The notes below the pieces were generated by a model. It did no database searches, was not told the origin of the DNA, and saw nothing but the letters and a program-made list of their open reading frames with translations. A program made the translations under genes and the position numbers. A DNA stretch of 64,000 bases from Nitrospira sp. (GTDB lineage Bacteria > Nitrospirota > Nitrospiria > Nitrospirales > Nitrospiraceae), in NCBI GenBank assembly GCA_030692565.1, contig JAUYAO010000050.1:39262-103261 (forward strand). Direction: 5' to 3'. Below, piece by piece: positions 52,901 to 61,006 of this stretch (within the stretch, counting starts at the first letter, position 1; the number at the start of each line of letters is the position of its first letter).

Positions 52901-54505
52901 GAAGGTGAGGGGACTTCGGCGAGCTCAGTCGAGCCGCGAGAGGCGAGCGGGTGGATCGCAACAGAGCGGCAGATGGAGGTAACGGCTGCACTGGCGATGC
53001 AAGACGCTGCGACGCTGGATGCGATTGTCCAGGGGTGGATGGAGAGTATCGGCCCAACGACGGTGCCGCAGCTGGCCGACCGGCTGCATTTGTCTGTCGA
53101 TGGTGTCATGGCAGCGATGCTGAAACTCGAATCGCAAGGCCAAGTCCTCCGCGGCCATTTCCGTCCTAGCGCGTCACTTGTCACGGGTCACGCGTCACAG
53201 GCTTCGTCCGAATGGTGTCATCGCCGGCTCCTGGCGCGGATTCATCGATTGACGATCGGACGGTTGCGCAAGGACATCGAGCCGGTCACCGCCGCCGAGT
53301 TCATGCGCTTCCTGCTCCAGTGGCAGCATGTGACGCCGGGCTCTCGGCAGCATGGGGAGGCCGGACTCACGCGGATCATCACGCAATTAGCCGGGTTTGA
53401 AGCGGCGGCTTCAGCCTGGGAACCGCAGCTCTTGCGTGCGCGTCTGGCGAAATACGAGCCGGAGTTTCTAGACCGGCTCTGTCTCAGCGGCGCGGTCAGT
53501 TGGGGGCGTATTTCGCCGCATCCGCGTCTGGCCTTCTCGGGTGACGCTGATAAGGCGCGGCGCATCGTGCCCACGAGCGTCGCCCCGATCAGTCTGTTTC
53601 CGCGTGAGGACGGAGAGTGGTTGATGGCGGCATTCGCAGAGGGTGGCGCGCAGACAGGACCGGATACCTACGGCCAATTGAGTGCCGTGGCTCAGGACTT
53701 GCGCCGTGCGTTGCAGGAGCGAGGCGCCAGCTTTTTTGCGGATCTTGTGAAATTAACCAATCATCTGCCGGCGGAGGTCGAGGCGGGGGTCTGGGAGTTG
53801 GTCGCGGCGGGCCTGGTGACGGCCGACGGGTTCGACAATCTCCGCGCTCTCATGGATCCGCGGCGCCGCCGTGCCGAGGGGCGGGATCGCGCCCGCCGGC
53901 CTCGCCATACAGCGGGCCGCTGGTCGCTGCTCCGGAGCATGGAGGCGCGAGGTCCGTGGCACGAGGCTAGAGGAGAATCGCCTGCCAACCCCTTGCCCCT
54001 TGCCTCTCGCCCCTCGCCATTCAACTTGTCCCTTCTCACGCATCACGCGTCACTGACTTCAGAGCGTGTTGCCCGTCAGCTCTTACGCCGGTACGGGGTG
54101 GTCTTTCGGGATCTGTTGGTGCGGGAGTCGTTGGTGCAGTCGTGGCGGGACCTGCTCGTGGTGTATCGGAAATTGGAACTGCAAGGGGAGCTGCGCGGCG
54201 GGCGATTTGTGACAGGCTTTGTCGGCGAGCAGTTCGCGCTGCCGGAAGCAGTGGAGGCCCTGCGCGCGCTGCGCAAGTCCGTGGGCAGCGCCACGACGGG
54301 ACAAGAGATCAAACTTTCCGCGTCCGATCCGTTGAATCTCGTCGGAATCATTCTGCCGGGGCCGAAAATTCCGGCCGTGCCGACGAATTTTCTCATTCTC
54401 AAAGACGGGGTGGTCGTGCGTACGGTGCTGCGAAAGCAGTCTGAAGGAATGTCGGGAATGTCGGACGGGCCGGTGAGTGTGGTGCGGAGGATGTCAGACC
54501 GGTAG
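49973..54505 (+). CDS. lhr: Lhr-family DEAD/DEAH ATP-dependent helicase
   Basis: The 1510-residue protein is an Lhr-type superfamily 2 helicase: Q motif region near residue 20, Walker A APTGSGKTLAAF (about 43), motif II VDEIHAL, motif III LSATQRP, then the second RecA domain with STLVFVNTRRLAERV, ATASLELGIDVG and LQRIGRAGH. The winged-helix and Lhr-core domains and the long Lhr C-terminal region follow. Five stretches of repeat-derived sequence sit in frame inside it (50626-50673, 51777-51858, 52864-52912, 53171-53199, 53959-54057). The gene is intact despite them. Start is the ATG at 49973; a GTG six codons upstream is the alternative. Confidence 0.92.
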   Translation: MPLSSFHPLIAEWFLTQVGQPTDVQRQAWPAIQSGADALIAAPTGSGKTLAAFLSCIDSLFKQALARELDDHTQVLYVSPLKALSNDIQKNLQKPLAEIGQLALQAGLLMPELRVLVRTGDTPMADRQQMLKRPPHILVTTPESLFILLTAEKSRHMLQTVRTVIVDEIHALAPNKRGAHVALSLERLEALTLVKPQRIGLSATQRPIELVAQFLVGSPSPSPLPPGERERVRGCTIINVGHRRELDLAVEVPKDELSAVATNAIWSDVYDRVAELVRQHRSTLVFVNTRRLAERVSHYLEERLRDLGPDVVAAHHGSLSRQIRLSAEERLKTGKTRVVIATASLELGIDVGTVDLVCQIGSPRAIATGLQRIGRAGHWVKAIPKGRIFAMTRDELLECAALVRAIRRGTLDQITIPPAPLDILSQQIVAAAATQTWTEEELFALVRRAYPYRNLSQAEFDGVLRMLADGIATQRGRGLAYLFHDRINGRIKGRRGARLAAITSGGAIPDTANYAVVAEPDGTVVGSVDEDFAVESLAGDIMLLGNTSWRIKGIEAGKVRVEDAQGAPPNIPFWRGEAPSRTAELSAEVASLRQEITTRLGRSPHPSLSPEGRGEGEGPRITHHASPITWLRNECALDQRGAQQAIEYVLTGKAVLGTVPTQETIVAERFFDESGGMQLVLHAPFGGRINRAWGLALRKRFCVTFDFELQAAATDNGLVISLGEKHSFPLESVFGYLYSKTVREVLIQAVLLAPMFATRWRWNASRSLALLRFSNGKKVPPQIQRMKSEDLLAAVFPDAIACQENLTGERAARQIPDHPLVNETIRDCLTEAMDLEGLTAVLKAIETGTIRCVAVDTPVPSVFSHEILNANPYAFLDDAPLEERRARAVEMRRTLPPEMLGQVGALDPAAIEEVEREAWPVVRDADELHDALLTLLWVPVQEGERWTAFLPPLIEAGRAVVIKTPLSSILSPEGRGEGEGTSASSVEPREASGWIATERQMEVTAALAMQDAATLDAIVQGWMESIGPTTVPQLADRLHLSVDGVMAAMLKLESQGQVLRGHFRPSASLVTGHASQASSEWCHRRLLARIHRLTIGRLRKDIEPVTAAEFMRFLLQWQHVTPGSRQHGEAGLTRIITQLAGFEAAASAWEPQLLRARLAKYEPEFLDRLCLSGAVSWGRISPHPRLAFSGDADKARRIVPTSVAPISLFPREDGEWLMAAFAEGGAQTGPDTYGQLSAVAQDLRRALQERGASFFADLVKLTNHLPAEVEAGVWELVAAGLVTADGFDNLRALMDPRRRRAEGRDRARRPRHTAGRWSLLRSMEARGPWHEARGESPANPLPLASRPSPFNLSLLTHHASLTSERVARQLLRRYGVVFRDLLVRESLVQSWRDLLVVYRKLELQGELRGGRFVTGFVGEQFALPEAVEALRALRKSVGSATTGQEIKLSASDPLNLVGIILPGPKIPAVPTNFLILKDGVVVRTVLRKQSEGMSGMSDGPVSVVRRMSDR
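50626..50673. repeat. In-frame palindromic repeat inside lhr (element A)
   Basis: CCCTCTCCCC and GGGGAGAGGG form a palindrome with flanks CCCCTCACCC and GGGTGAGGGG. This is a common intergenic repeat type. Here it is read through as PSPSPLPPGERERVRG and lies between the two RecA domains. Confidence 0.75.
51777..51858. repeat. In-frame palindrome plus 7-bp tandem repeat inside lhr (element B)
   Basis: A related palindrome (CCCTCTCCCC, then GGGGAGAGG) is followed at 51831-51858 by four head-to-tail copies of a 7-bp unit of the CATCACG/CATCACC type. They are read as SPHPSLSPEGRGEGEGP and then ITHHASPIT. The reading frame is kept. Confidence 0.75.
52864..52912. repeat. In-frame palindromic repeat inside lhr (element C)
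   Basis: A third palindrome of the same type (CCTCTCCCC, then GGGGAGAGG) is read as LSSILSPEGRGEGEGT. It separates two parts of the C-terminal region. Confidence 0.72.
53171..53199. repeat. GTCAC-type repeat tract inside lhr (element D)
   Basis: GCGTCACTTGTCACGGGTCACGC shows GTCAC recurring at 7- to 9-bp steps and is read as SLVTGHASQASS. Confidence 0.55.
53959..54057. repeat. Repeat-derived low-complexity tract inside lhr (element E)
   Basis: About 100 bp of CCTTGCC/CCTCGCC-type repeats followed by CACGCATCACGCGTCACTG, resembling the second half of element B, is read as the low-complexity NPLPLASRPSPFN and LLTHHASLTS stretches. Confidence 0.6.
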
Positions 54506-55348
54506 GGCCAGCAGGGGGCAGCGGGCGCCGCGCAGCACTCGCTCGGTGGTGCTGCCTCGCATGAGGTCCAGCAAGGTAAGCTGCTTCGACGTCGTCATGA
54601 CGATGAGATCCACATCGAAATCTTTCCCCATCGCGAGAATCACCTCGACCACGTTTCCCTGGCAGGCCATCGTGTGCCAGAGCCAGCCGGTCTTGATCGG
54701 GTAGCGGAGCGAGTGGAGCATGCGGTCATCTCCCACTTGCACGACGATCACCGTGAGATTGTCGCAGCCCAGGGCGGACGCCAACTGCGCGGTCATGTCG
54801 ATGGCCAGTTGCGGGCTGTATTCCGCGCTCACCGGCACCAGCACCCGGCGGAGCTTCGGTTGCCCTGAATCCTTTGCCACGAATCCTTCGACCTGCGCGG
54901 GGACGAACAGTGTGGCCATTTGACTCCCGCGGGCGACCGGTTCGGCGACACTCTCATGCTGCCATCGGGCGAGTCCTTCGTGCTGATTCGTGGACATCAC
55001 CAGCAAATCGGCCGGGTGCTTGGCGAGGTATTGGAGAATGGCTTCGGTCCGGTTCTTTGCCACGGTGCGAGTCTTCTTGATCGCGATCCCCAGGTCGGCC
55101 ACCTGCTCGCGTGGACTGCCGTGAGGAAGGAGCCCCCAGCGTTCAAGCAACGGGCGGACTTGGGGAAAGTCTTCGAAATCCGCCCGGGGAACATCCGGAT
55201 CGACGTGCATGATCGACAGCTCGCCGTGAGCGGCCACGGCCAGTTTCACCGCGTGGACCAGTCCGGTGTGGCTGTCCTCTGAAAAATCAGAGGGATGGAG
55301 GATTCGTTGAAAAGGGAGTGTCGCGGCGGAGGCTTGAGGTGTGGTCAT
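54494..55348 (-). CDS. Tandem universal stress protein (UspA)
   Basis: The 284-residue protein has two UspA-type domains: the first starts FQRILHPSDFSEDSHTGLVHAVKLA, the second RRVLVPVSAEYSPQLAIDMTAQLA, each ending in a segment of the VMSTNQHEG/VMTTSKQ and GSTTERVLRGARCPLLALP type. Cytoplasmic, nucleotide-binding or stress-adaptive role. Start at ATG 55348; the frame upstream to 55447 is not conserved in character. Its 3' end overlaps the end of lhr by 12 bp (convergent). Confidence 0.88.
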   Translation of the reverse strand: MTTPQASAATLPFQRILHPSDFSEDSHTGLVHAVKLAVAAHGELSIMHVDPDVPRADFEDFPQVRPLLERWGLLPHGSPREQVADLGIAIKKTRTVAKNRTEAILQYLAKHPADLLVMSTNQHEGLARWQHESVAEPVARGSQMATLFVPAQVEGFVAKDSGQPKLRRVLVPVSAEYSPQLAIDMTAQLASALGCDNLTVIVVQVGDDRMLHSLRYPIKTGWLWHTMACQGNVVEVILAMGKDFDVDLIVMTTSKQLTLLDLMRGSTTERVLRGARCPLLALPV

Positions 55349-55365
55349 ACGAGATCCGACAGGGG

Positions 55366-55785
55366 TTAGTGGGATAGCCGATAGGGTTGGGCGGTTTCGT
55401 GAAGCTGCGCGAGCCATTGCTCCGGGGCCGCATGGGAGCCTGGCCAATCTTGGGCATAGCGGCGTTGGACCGCGGCGCCGAAGTCTGCGCGCCGGGGCTC
55501 CGGCACGCCGAGCAAGGTCCCGACGGCGGTCAGATACTCGCCGGATCCGGCCGCGATGTTCTGCTCCATGTTCTCCCGGCTCGCCGCGATGAAGGCAAGC
55601 GCCTTGTAGTCCGGCTTCACCAGCCCGTCTTCTGAAACCCAGCTATGAACCGATGATGTGGTGCCGCTGACATTGGAGGTCGTATCCATCGTCTGATCGA
55701 GCGTGGCCTTGATTGAACAGCCGCTGGAGAGGGTCAGCGTCAGGAGCACGAGAGCAAGGCGTGCTGAATTTGATGGTGTGCGCAT
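55366..55785 (-). CDS. DUF3015 family lipoprotein
   Basis: GGAGAAGGAG precedes the ATG at 55785. The 139-residue lipoprotein has lipobox LSSGC (about residue 23) and a DUF3015 part: YKALAFIAASRENMEQNIAAGSGEYLTAVGTLLGVP, then an end helix with RRYAQDWPG. DUF3015 proteins are periplasmic or lipoproteins of unknown function. It precedes the stress protein gene by 17 bp and is probably cotranscribed with it. Confidence 0.8.
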   Translation of the reverse strand: MRTPSNSARLALVLLTLTLSSGCSIKATLDQTMDTTSNVSGTTSSVHSWVSEDGLVKPDYKALAFIAASRENMEQNIAAGSGEYLTAVGTLLGVPEPRRADFGAAVQRRYAQDWPGSHAAPEQWLAQLHETAQPYRLSH

Positions 55786-55902
55786 AGGGGCTCCTTCTCC
55801 GCGAGAAAGTCGAATAGCCAATATCTGGAGGCACTATACCACAGCACCCCTTAAGTTTAGCTAGGGGGGATCCGATAAGGTCCACAGGAAGGAACAGCAG
55901 TC

Positions 55903-56973
55903 ATGCCTATCTCAGCTTTGACCCCGTTCGACCCGTCCAAATTCTTCCAGGCCCCGGCGGCGAATGCTGCGGGCGCTCAGCGGTTGGATACGAAAGTGTC
56001 CGCCATTTCCGCGTCGACGGACCTGACCGGACAGTTGAGCGTGACGACGGCCGAAGGCGACAAGATCACGCTGACCGCCGACTTTGAAGCCCGGTATCGG
56101 GCAGTGACCTATCAGGCGAAGGCGGAGACTGAACAGGGCACGGTCGAGGTCAAGGCCACGAGCGTTGAGGCGTCATTGAAGAAGCAGTATGGCGTGACGG
56201 TCGAAGGGGACCTGAACGAGCAGGAGTTGCACGATCTCGAAAAGCTGTTCCGTAAGGTAAGCAATATTTTCCGCAAGTATTTCCGCGGCCAGGACGACGA
56301 AGCGCTGGCCAAGACGGCCAAGCTCGCCGACAAGTTCGGGGGGCTGTCATCACTATCCAGCTTGGACCTCAGTATCAATGTCGAACGATCGGTGACGGTT
56401 GTTGCAGCTCAGGTGGCGTCGTCCGTGACCGGACAGCCGGCGCTGCCGGAGAATCAACCGGCTCCGACTCCGACCTCAACTCAGACGTCCCGTACTCCCT
56501 CAATCCCGGTTACCCCGGGTGCGGCGCCTTCGACGGTTGCGGCGATCCCGCAATCGTCAACCGGTACCACGGCGCCCACCCAGCCTTCGACGGATGCAGC
56601 GGCTCCGGCAGCGGACGCGACGACTCGCCTCGTCGCCCCGGCGCCGGGTGCCTCGCAGCCGAAGTCGCTGGTTGAGCAAGTCTTAGCCGTGTTTGACGAG
56701 GCGAAGGTGGAGTCAGGGAAGATCCGGAAGTATCTGCCGGACTTCCTCAAAAAGTTGCGTGAGAATCTTGGCCGGGAATTGAGGGGCGAGCATGAACGGA
56801 CTCCGCAGGCATCCCCCGCCGGACCGCCGGAAACTCCAGCCGCCCTTTCTGCGACGCCTGCTGCCGGACAGCCGGAGTCTCCAGTGGGCACTCCTTCGAC
56901 GACGGTCAACGGCGCAGTCTTGGCGTATCGATCGGTCAGCCTGACGTCGGTCTCCCTCTCGATCAGGACATAG
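55903..56973 (+). CDS. Hypothetical protein with Ala/Pro/Thr-rich linker
   Basis: The 356-residue protein has no signal peptide. Residues about 40-160 look globular and mainly alpha/beta: TAEGDKITLTADFEARYRAVTY and DLNEQELHDLEKLFRKVSNIFRKYF. A low-complexity Pro/Thr/Ala linker (about 180-265) leads to a helical part (SLVEQVLAVFDEAKVESGKIRKYLPDFLK). Layout resembles some flagellar hook-length or phage-like scaffold proteins, but I do not recognise a family. It stands alone, with a bidirectional terminator after it. Confidence 0.7.
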   Translation: MPISALTPFDPSKFFQAPAANAAGAQRLDTKVSAISASTDLTGQLSVTTAEGDKITLTADFEARYRAVTYQAKAETEQGTVEVKATSVEASLKKQYGVTVEGDLNEQELHDLEKLFRKVSNIFRKYFRGQDDEALAKTAKLADKFGGLSSLSSLDLSINVERSVTVVAAQVASSVTGQPALPENQPAPTPTSTQTSRTPSIPVTPGAAPSTVAAIPQSSTGTTAPTQPSTDAAAPAADATTRLVAPAPGASQPKSLVEQVLAVFDEAKVESGKIRKYLPDFLKKLRENLGRELRGEHERTPQASPAGPPETPAALSATPAAGQPESPVGTPSTTVNGAVLAYRSVSLTSVSLSIRT

Positions 56974-57037
56974 CGCAGGATCTTTCTCCTGCTAGAGCAA
57001 GAAGCGTCGGCCGCGGGGCTGGCGTCGAGCGAAGACG

Positions 57038-57070
57038 ACGGCGAGGCCTGGTGATCCCAGGCCTCGCCGT
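57038..57070. terminator. Bidirectional terminator between convergent genes
   Basis: ACGGCGAGGCCTGG and CCAGGCCTCGCCGT pair over 14 bp around a 5-base loop. It lies between the stops of the hypothetical gene and the DUF2330 gene, 18 bp from the latter. Confidence 0.75.
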
Positions 57071-57088
57071 TGTCGTGTGTGCGCGGTG

Positions 57089-58441
57089 CTAGTTCGCCCA
57101 CAACTGCTGATACCACTTCTTCCCCTCGACGGTCGGCATGGCCGCGATGTTCATCGTCTTGCGGATCTCGCCGATATTCCAGCCGGTTAACGTGGCCAGA
57201 GTCTGCGCTTCCCGTTCATAGCGTTCCCGCAGTTGCTGACGATAGGCGGTCGCCGCCGCGCATTCGTCCGTGCCCGTCCAGGGATGGCGTAGGATGTAGC
57301 GTGCCTGGAAATTCGACCGATCTGAGGTCTCCTGGAACATCAGGTCTTCGGGGAAGTGCGCCGCGTCATAGCGAACGTGCAGGCGGGTCAGGAATACGTT
57401 CTGGGCCATCGGCATGCTCCGGCCTCGTTGCGGGCCGCCGAGGCTGTCCTGCCAGAAGACCCCCAGCCCGCGCAGTTCCTCGGCCGAGAGAGGATTCGCC
57501 GCGCAAGGGTCGCACCAGTTCATATCCCAGGCATATTCCAGAAACACGCCGCGCTCGCTCTCGCGCTTCACTTGTTGCGTGAAGAGATCGCGATAGAAGT
57601 CTCCGAACTTGTCCTTTACATAGAGCGGGATCTCCTGCGCTTCCGGCAAGCGGACCGTGCGATAGTTCGTCGTCTCCACGCGGCCTTGCTTGGTCAGGAA
57701 ATAGATGAACAGTTCCTGGGCGCCGTCGGCGTTCACCGTGCCCAGGCGAATCGGCAGCATGAACTTCGGCGATTCAAAGGCAATCTGGAGTGGCCGTAGA
57801 TGCGTGAGGCCCAGCTTGGCTTGTTCGCCCAGATTGACCTTGGCCACAAAGAACTTCAAATTCTGTTTCAGATAACTGTGGAGCACGGCTGAAGCCCCGT
57901 TGGGGATTTTGTAACCGTTCTCCGTCAGCCAGGTTTCCAGGCCGGCGCTTTCCTTTGCCGAAAGGATGAGGATGTCGTACTCGCCGACGAGGTATTGCGC
58001 CTCCACCGTCACGCCCAGGACCTGATCGCGTTCGCGTTTGGCCTCGGTGGCGGCCGGGGCCATGCTTTTCATGGCGCCCATCCGGTCCTGCATCATGTCG
58101 TAGCGCCGGCAGGGATTCTCGTCGAAGTATTCCACCAGCCGGGGGGCTGAATAGTCGGCCAGATGTTTCAGCACGGCCGGATCGCCGACGTGGATTTGCT
58201 CCTTCTCCAAGATCGTCGGCACCGGCACGACCATCGCAAATTCCTTCACGTCGCCTTTGAAATCGTTGGCCATCGTGATGACGGTCTTGTTGTCGTGGCG
58301 CGCGATGGCGACTTCCGACGCTTTGTTGAACAGCTTCGTATCGGCCTTGCCGACATAGAAGCCGCAGAAGGCGGAAGCTTCGCTGCTCCAGGTACACAGG
58401 CCAAGGAATAATGTGAGCATGGGAATGATGAAGCGTCTCAT
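57089..58441 (-). CDS. DUF2330 family secreted protein
   Basis: AAGGAGG upstream fixes ATG 58441, giving 450 residues. It has a signal peptide ending ASA, then the DUF2330 pattern: CGFYVGKADTKLFNKASEVAI, MANDFKGDVKEFAMVVPVPT, LVEYFDENPCRRY, and a C-terminal Cys-containing segment. DUF2330 proteins are exported proteins of unknown function. It overlaps the RnfD-like gene by 4 bp, so translation is coupled and the two proteins probably work together. Confidence 0.85.
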   Translation of the reverse strand: MRRFIIPMLTLFLGLCTWSSEASAFCGFYVGKADTKLFNKASEVAIARHDNKTVITMANDFKGDVKEFAMVVPVPTILEKEQIHVGDPAVLKHLADYSAPRLVEYFDENPCRRYDMMQDRMGAMKSMAPAATEAKRERDQVLGVTVEAQYLVGEYDILILSAKESAGLETWLTENGYKIPNGASAVLHSYLKQNLKFFVAKVNLGEQAKLGLTHLRPLQIAFESPKFMLPIRLGTVNADGAQELFIYFLTKQGRVETTNYRTVRLPEAQEIPLYVKDKFGDFYRDLFTQQVKRESERGVFLEYAWDMNWCDPCAANPLSAEELRGLGVFWQDSLGGPQRGRSMPMAQNVFLTRLHVRYDAAHFPEDLMFQETSDRSNFQARYILRHPWTGTDECAAATAYRQQLRERYEREAQTLATLTGWNIGEIRKTMNIAAMPTVEGKKWYQQLWAN

Positions 58442-59325
58442 GAGAACCTCCTTGGTTGTGAAAGGGACAGGCGACAGGCTGCTGGGCACAGGGGAGAAAC
58501 AGGCGACGAACCATTCGATGGGGCTGACCACTTGTATCGAACACCTTGAAACAAATAGTCGATGGCCGGGACCAGCGGCGCACAGGCGATCAAGCCCCAG
58601 AGCGGGCCGTTGGATTTGAATAAGCCGAATTGCACATAGAGAGCAGCCAGCGTGACGAGCAGGGCGTAGAAGATCCGGCCGCTTCTGGAATCAGGGGTCG
58701 TTTTGGGATCGGAGATCATGAAGAAGGCAAAGATGAGCAGTGCGCCGCTTTCAATCTGATGCAGCGGGATCGTGAGCGGATCGCCCAGCCAGATGGCTCG
58801 TGCGAACAACAGACCGACATAGAAGGCAAGAAAGGCGAGGGTCACATCGGCCCGCGCCGCCCGGGTGACCACGAGGCTGCCGAGGCAGGCGATGAGAAAA
58901 CCGAACCAGGCGACCTGCCCCCACTGCCCCGGCGACATCCAGCCGAGCCCGCCGGCAATCATAACGACCAGCGCCAGATTCGTCGGATTGAAGACGTGCT
59001 TGTCCTTCCAGCGGATGACGAACTTACTGCCGATCGCGATGATGGCGGCCAACGCGGCCATGGCGAGGTCGTCTGTGCGGAGCAGGAGGCAGAGCGAGAG
59101 GGCCGAGATCAACGGGCTCTTGGGGTCAAAGGCAGGCAGATCGTAAATGCGCGTGCCGGCATATTGAGTCAGTAACGCCGCGCCGATCGTGACGGCGATT
59201 TGCCCGGGCGACACCGTGAAGTGCAGCCCGCCGATGCCATACAGCAGCAGCGTGCTCAGACTGGCGATCTGGTACAGGCGGGGATCGAGTGCTGAAAGTC
59301 CCGTCTTGAGTCGATGCAGGTTCAT
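58438..59325 (-). CDS. RnfD/NqrB-like membrane protein
   Basis: The 295-residue protein has about eight to ten hydrophobic helices and RnfD/NqrB-type features such as AFDPKSPLISALSLCLLLRTDDL, DKHVFNPTNLALV and FFMISDPKTTP with the DPxT that carries covalent FMN in NqrB/RnfD. The rest of an Rnf complex is absent nearby. It may be a stand-alone electron carrier for the exported DUF2330 partner. Its last about 30 residues are read from repeat-like DNA (GGGACAGGCGACAGG type), so the C-terminus is probably not conserved. Confidence 0.8.
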   Translation of the reverse strand: MNLHRLKTGLSALDPRLYQIASLSTLLLYGIGGLHFTVSPGQIAVTIGAALLTQYAGTRIYDLPAFDPKSPLISALSLCLLLRTDDLAMAALAAIIAIGSKFVIRWKDKHVFNPTNLALVVMIAGGLGWMSPGQWGQVAWFGFLIACLGSLVVTRAARADVTLAFLAFYVGLLFARAIWLGDPLTIPLHQIESGALLIFAFFMISDPKTTPDSRSGRIFYALLVTLAALYVQFGLFKSNGPLWGLIACAPLVPAIDYLFQGVRYKWSAPSNGSSPVSPLCPAACRLSLSQPRRFS

Positions 59326-59419
59326 CAGGCACCTCGTGAGTAGAGTGGCGTTGCCTTCTACCCACGATATGGCGCGAGGAATGGAATCCTTTCAGGGGAA
59401 AGAGGGGGGAGTTTAAGGC

Positions 59420-59839
59420 TCAGCGTTTAGCGAGTTGCTGGGCAATGGCCTTGGCAAATTGCCGGAAATCGTCGAGGTGGCGGGTACAGATCTGATAGAC
59501 GATGTTCCAATCGATGGTCTGATAGCTATGCACGGCGATGTTTCTAAATCCCACGGCTTTCATCATCCGGTCTGCCAAGGCGGGGGGAATGACGTTCACC
59601 TCCTGCAGAATGGCGAAATTGTCGGCCATGGTCGAGGGCGCTTTGGAGGAGGTGTCGACGATGACATGCGCGGCAAGGTCGACGCAGAGTTGGACGGCAC
59701 GCTGAAGATTGAGCGCGATGATGTCTTGGAGATCGGGGTCGTGGGCAAGCGGGTCGGCAGAGGGCGGTGTCTTGGCGGCAATTCGCTCGACGCAACGCCG
59801 GAGTGATTCGAGCTTGGCTTGGACTATGTCCCGATCCAT
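59420..59839 (-). CDS. hepT: HepT-like ribonuclease toxin
   Basis: The 139-residue helical protein carries the HepT active-site motif RNIAVHSY (RX4HXY). Proteins of this type are RNases kept inactive by AMPylation by the MntA nucleotidyltransferase. The gene overlaps the 3' end of mntA by 16 bp on the same strand, so the two are translationally coupled, toxin downstream of antitoxin as usual. Length is normal. Confidence 0.9.
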   Translation of the reverse strand: MDRDIVQAKLESLRRCVERIAAKTPPSADPLAHDPDLQDIIALNLQRAVQLCVDLAAHVIVDTSSKAPSTMADNFAILQEVNVIPPALADRMMKAVGFRNIAVHSYQTIDWNIVYQICTRHLDDFRQFAKAIAQQLAKR

Positions 59840-60243
59840 GCGCGCCTTCTATCGGACAATATCCGACGGTAGTAAGGCATCACATCGGCCTCTTCATAGA
59901 TCATGCGCAGGAGGAGTTCAGCGTAGCGCGTCCGATCGTTGCAGAGAATCATGCGTCCCTGCGTGAAGATCCGGTGCAACAGCGGGCTATGTACCTGGTC
60001 GATGTCGATGAGGTCCACAGGCCGCCCGAAAGTCAGCGCAAGGTCTTCAATGAGCGCGATACGAGCCTCGGCCGTGAGCGGCGTGACGGTGGCAATGGCC
60101 ACGTCGAGGTCGCTGTCCGGCCGCGCATGCCCTGTGGCTGTGGACCCGAAAAGGATCGCAATGGCCACAGCGGTGTGGCGAGCCATGACATGAGCGATTT
60201 GTCGCTCAATGCCGGAAAGGGCTTGAGGTACCTGTTGTGCCAT
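59824..60243 (-). CDS. mntA: MntA-like nucleotidyltransferase antitoxin
   Basis: The 139-residue protein has the minimal nucleotidyltransferase motif ILFGSTATGHARPDSDLDVAI (GSX10DXD), which AMPylates the HepT toxin. The third acidic residue is expected in the VDLIDID segment. The pair acts as a type VII-like toxin-antitoxin system. It is the upstream gene of the pair, and 200 bp of non-coding sequence precede it. Confidence 0.9.
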   Translation of the reverse strand: MAQQVPQALSGIERQIAHVMARHTAVAIAILFGSTATGHARPDSDLDVAIATVTPLTAEARIALIEDLALTFGRPVDLIDIDQVHSPLLHRIFTQGRMILCNDRTRYAELLLRMIYEEADVMPYYRRILSDRRRAWIGT

Positions 60244-60359
60244 GATTCCTGAGTATCACGATTGCCTCAAAGCTGCAAGGATATGGGATGAGGAGGGGGC
60301 AATCCTCGATTCGGCAGTGGGGGCAGGCTTGGCAATGCCTGCCCGTCAGAAGGAGGCAA

Positions 60360-60388
60360 TTGACAGGGCGGAAGCGTGTCGTTAGGGT
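60360..60388 (+). promoter_or_regulatory. Candidate sigma-70 promoter
   Basis: TTGACA (60360-60365), a 17-base spacer and TAGGGT (60383-60388) stand 55 bp before the start of the SpoIIAA-like gene. The -10 match is moderate. Confidence 0.35.
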
Positions 60389-60442
60389 TCCATGAAATAA
60401 CGGTGGGTTGATGTGCCGGTCGGCTGAAAAGGGGGAAGACGC

Positions 60443-60889
60443 ATGCCCAATAACTATGCCGTGTTGAATGATGGGAGCGTGGTGGTGGAGCTGTGGACAG
60501 GGCAGGTCACTCACGACGAACTTCTTGCGCATGAACGGCTGCATTTAAGCGATCCGTCGGTGAAGGCCGGTGCATCGGTGCTGGTTGACGCCGAACGGGC
60601 GCACTTCGGCACGACGATGGAGGAGATCAAAGAGGTCGTCGATCTCTATGGCCAAGTGATTGGGAAGCTCAAGGTGGGCCGGATGGCGCTCCTGGTGAAT
60701 ACGGAAACGTACGAACGAGCCCTGGTGTTTTTGAAAGCGGTGGAAGGGTATGGCGTGAAGGTGATCGTCTTCAACTCTCCCGACATCGCCTGCACCTGGC
60801 TGGGTCTCGACGTCAACGTGGCGCGCGCTCAATTGCAGGCGCTTCAGGCGCAATCAGCTCAGGGCGATTTTGCACCAGCCATTTCCTGA
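60443..60889 (+). CDS. SpoIIAA-like (STAS-fold) protein
   Basis: AAGGGGGAAG precedes the ATG at 60443. The 148-residue protein alternates strands and helices: YAVLNDGSVVVELWTGQVTH, ASVLVDAERAHFGTTMEEIK, RMALLVNTETYERALVFLKA, VKVIVFNSPDIACTWLGLD. This is the SpoIIAA-like/STAS fold, found in small single-domain proteins of unknown function. The serine phosphorylated in true SpoIIAA is not clear. It stands alone. Confidence 0.7.
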   Translation: MPNNYAVLNDGSVVVELWTGQVTHDELLAHERLHLSDPSVKAGASVLVDAERAHFGTTMEEIKEVVDLYGQVIGKLKVGRMALLVNTETYERALVFLKAVEGYGVKVIVFNSPDIACTWLGLDVNVARAQLQALQAQSAQGDFAPAIS

Positions 60890-61006
60890 GCCGGGAGATG
60901 AACTGTGAGTAAGATGTCGGCTGTCGCGTGAGTCGCAAGATGGTAAGGAAGAACAAAGGGGGATGACCCGTAAATCTGTTTCATGTACGGCCAGAATTGG
61001 AGGACC

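Noticed and set aside
60321..60344. Hairpin GGGCAGGC/GCCTGCCC as a terminator
   Set aside because: It lies between divergent genes and has no T-run, so there is no transcript for it to end.
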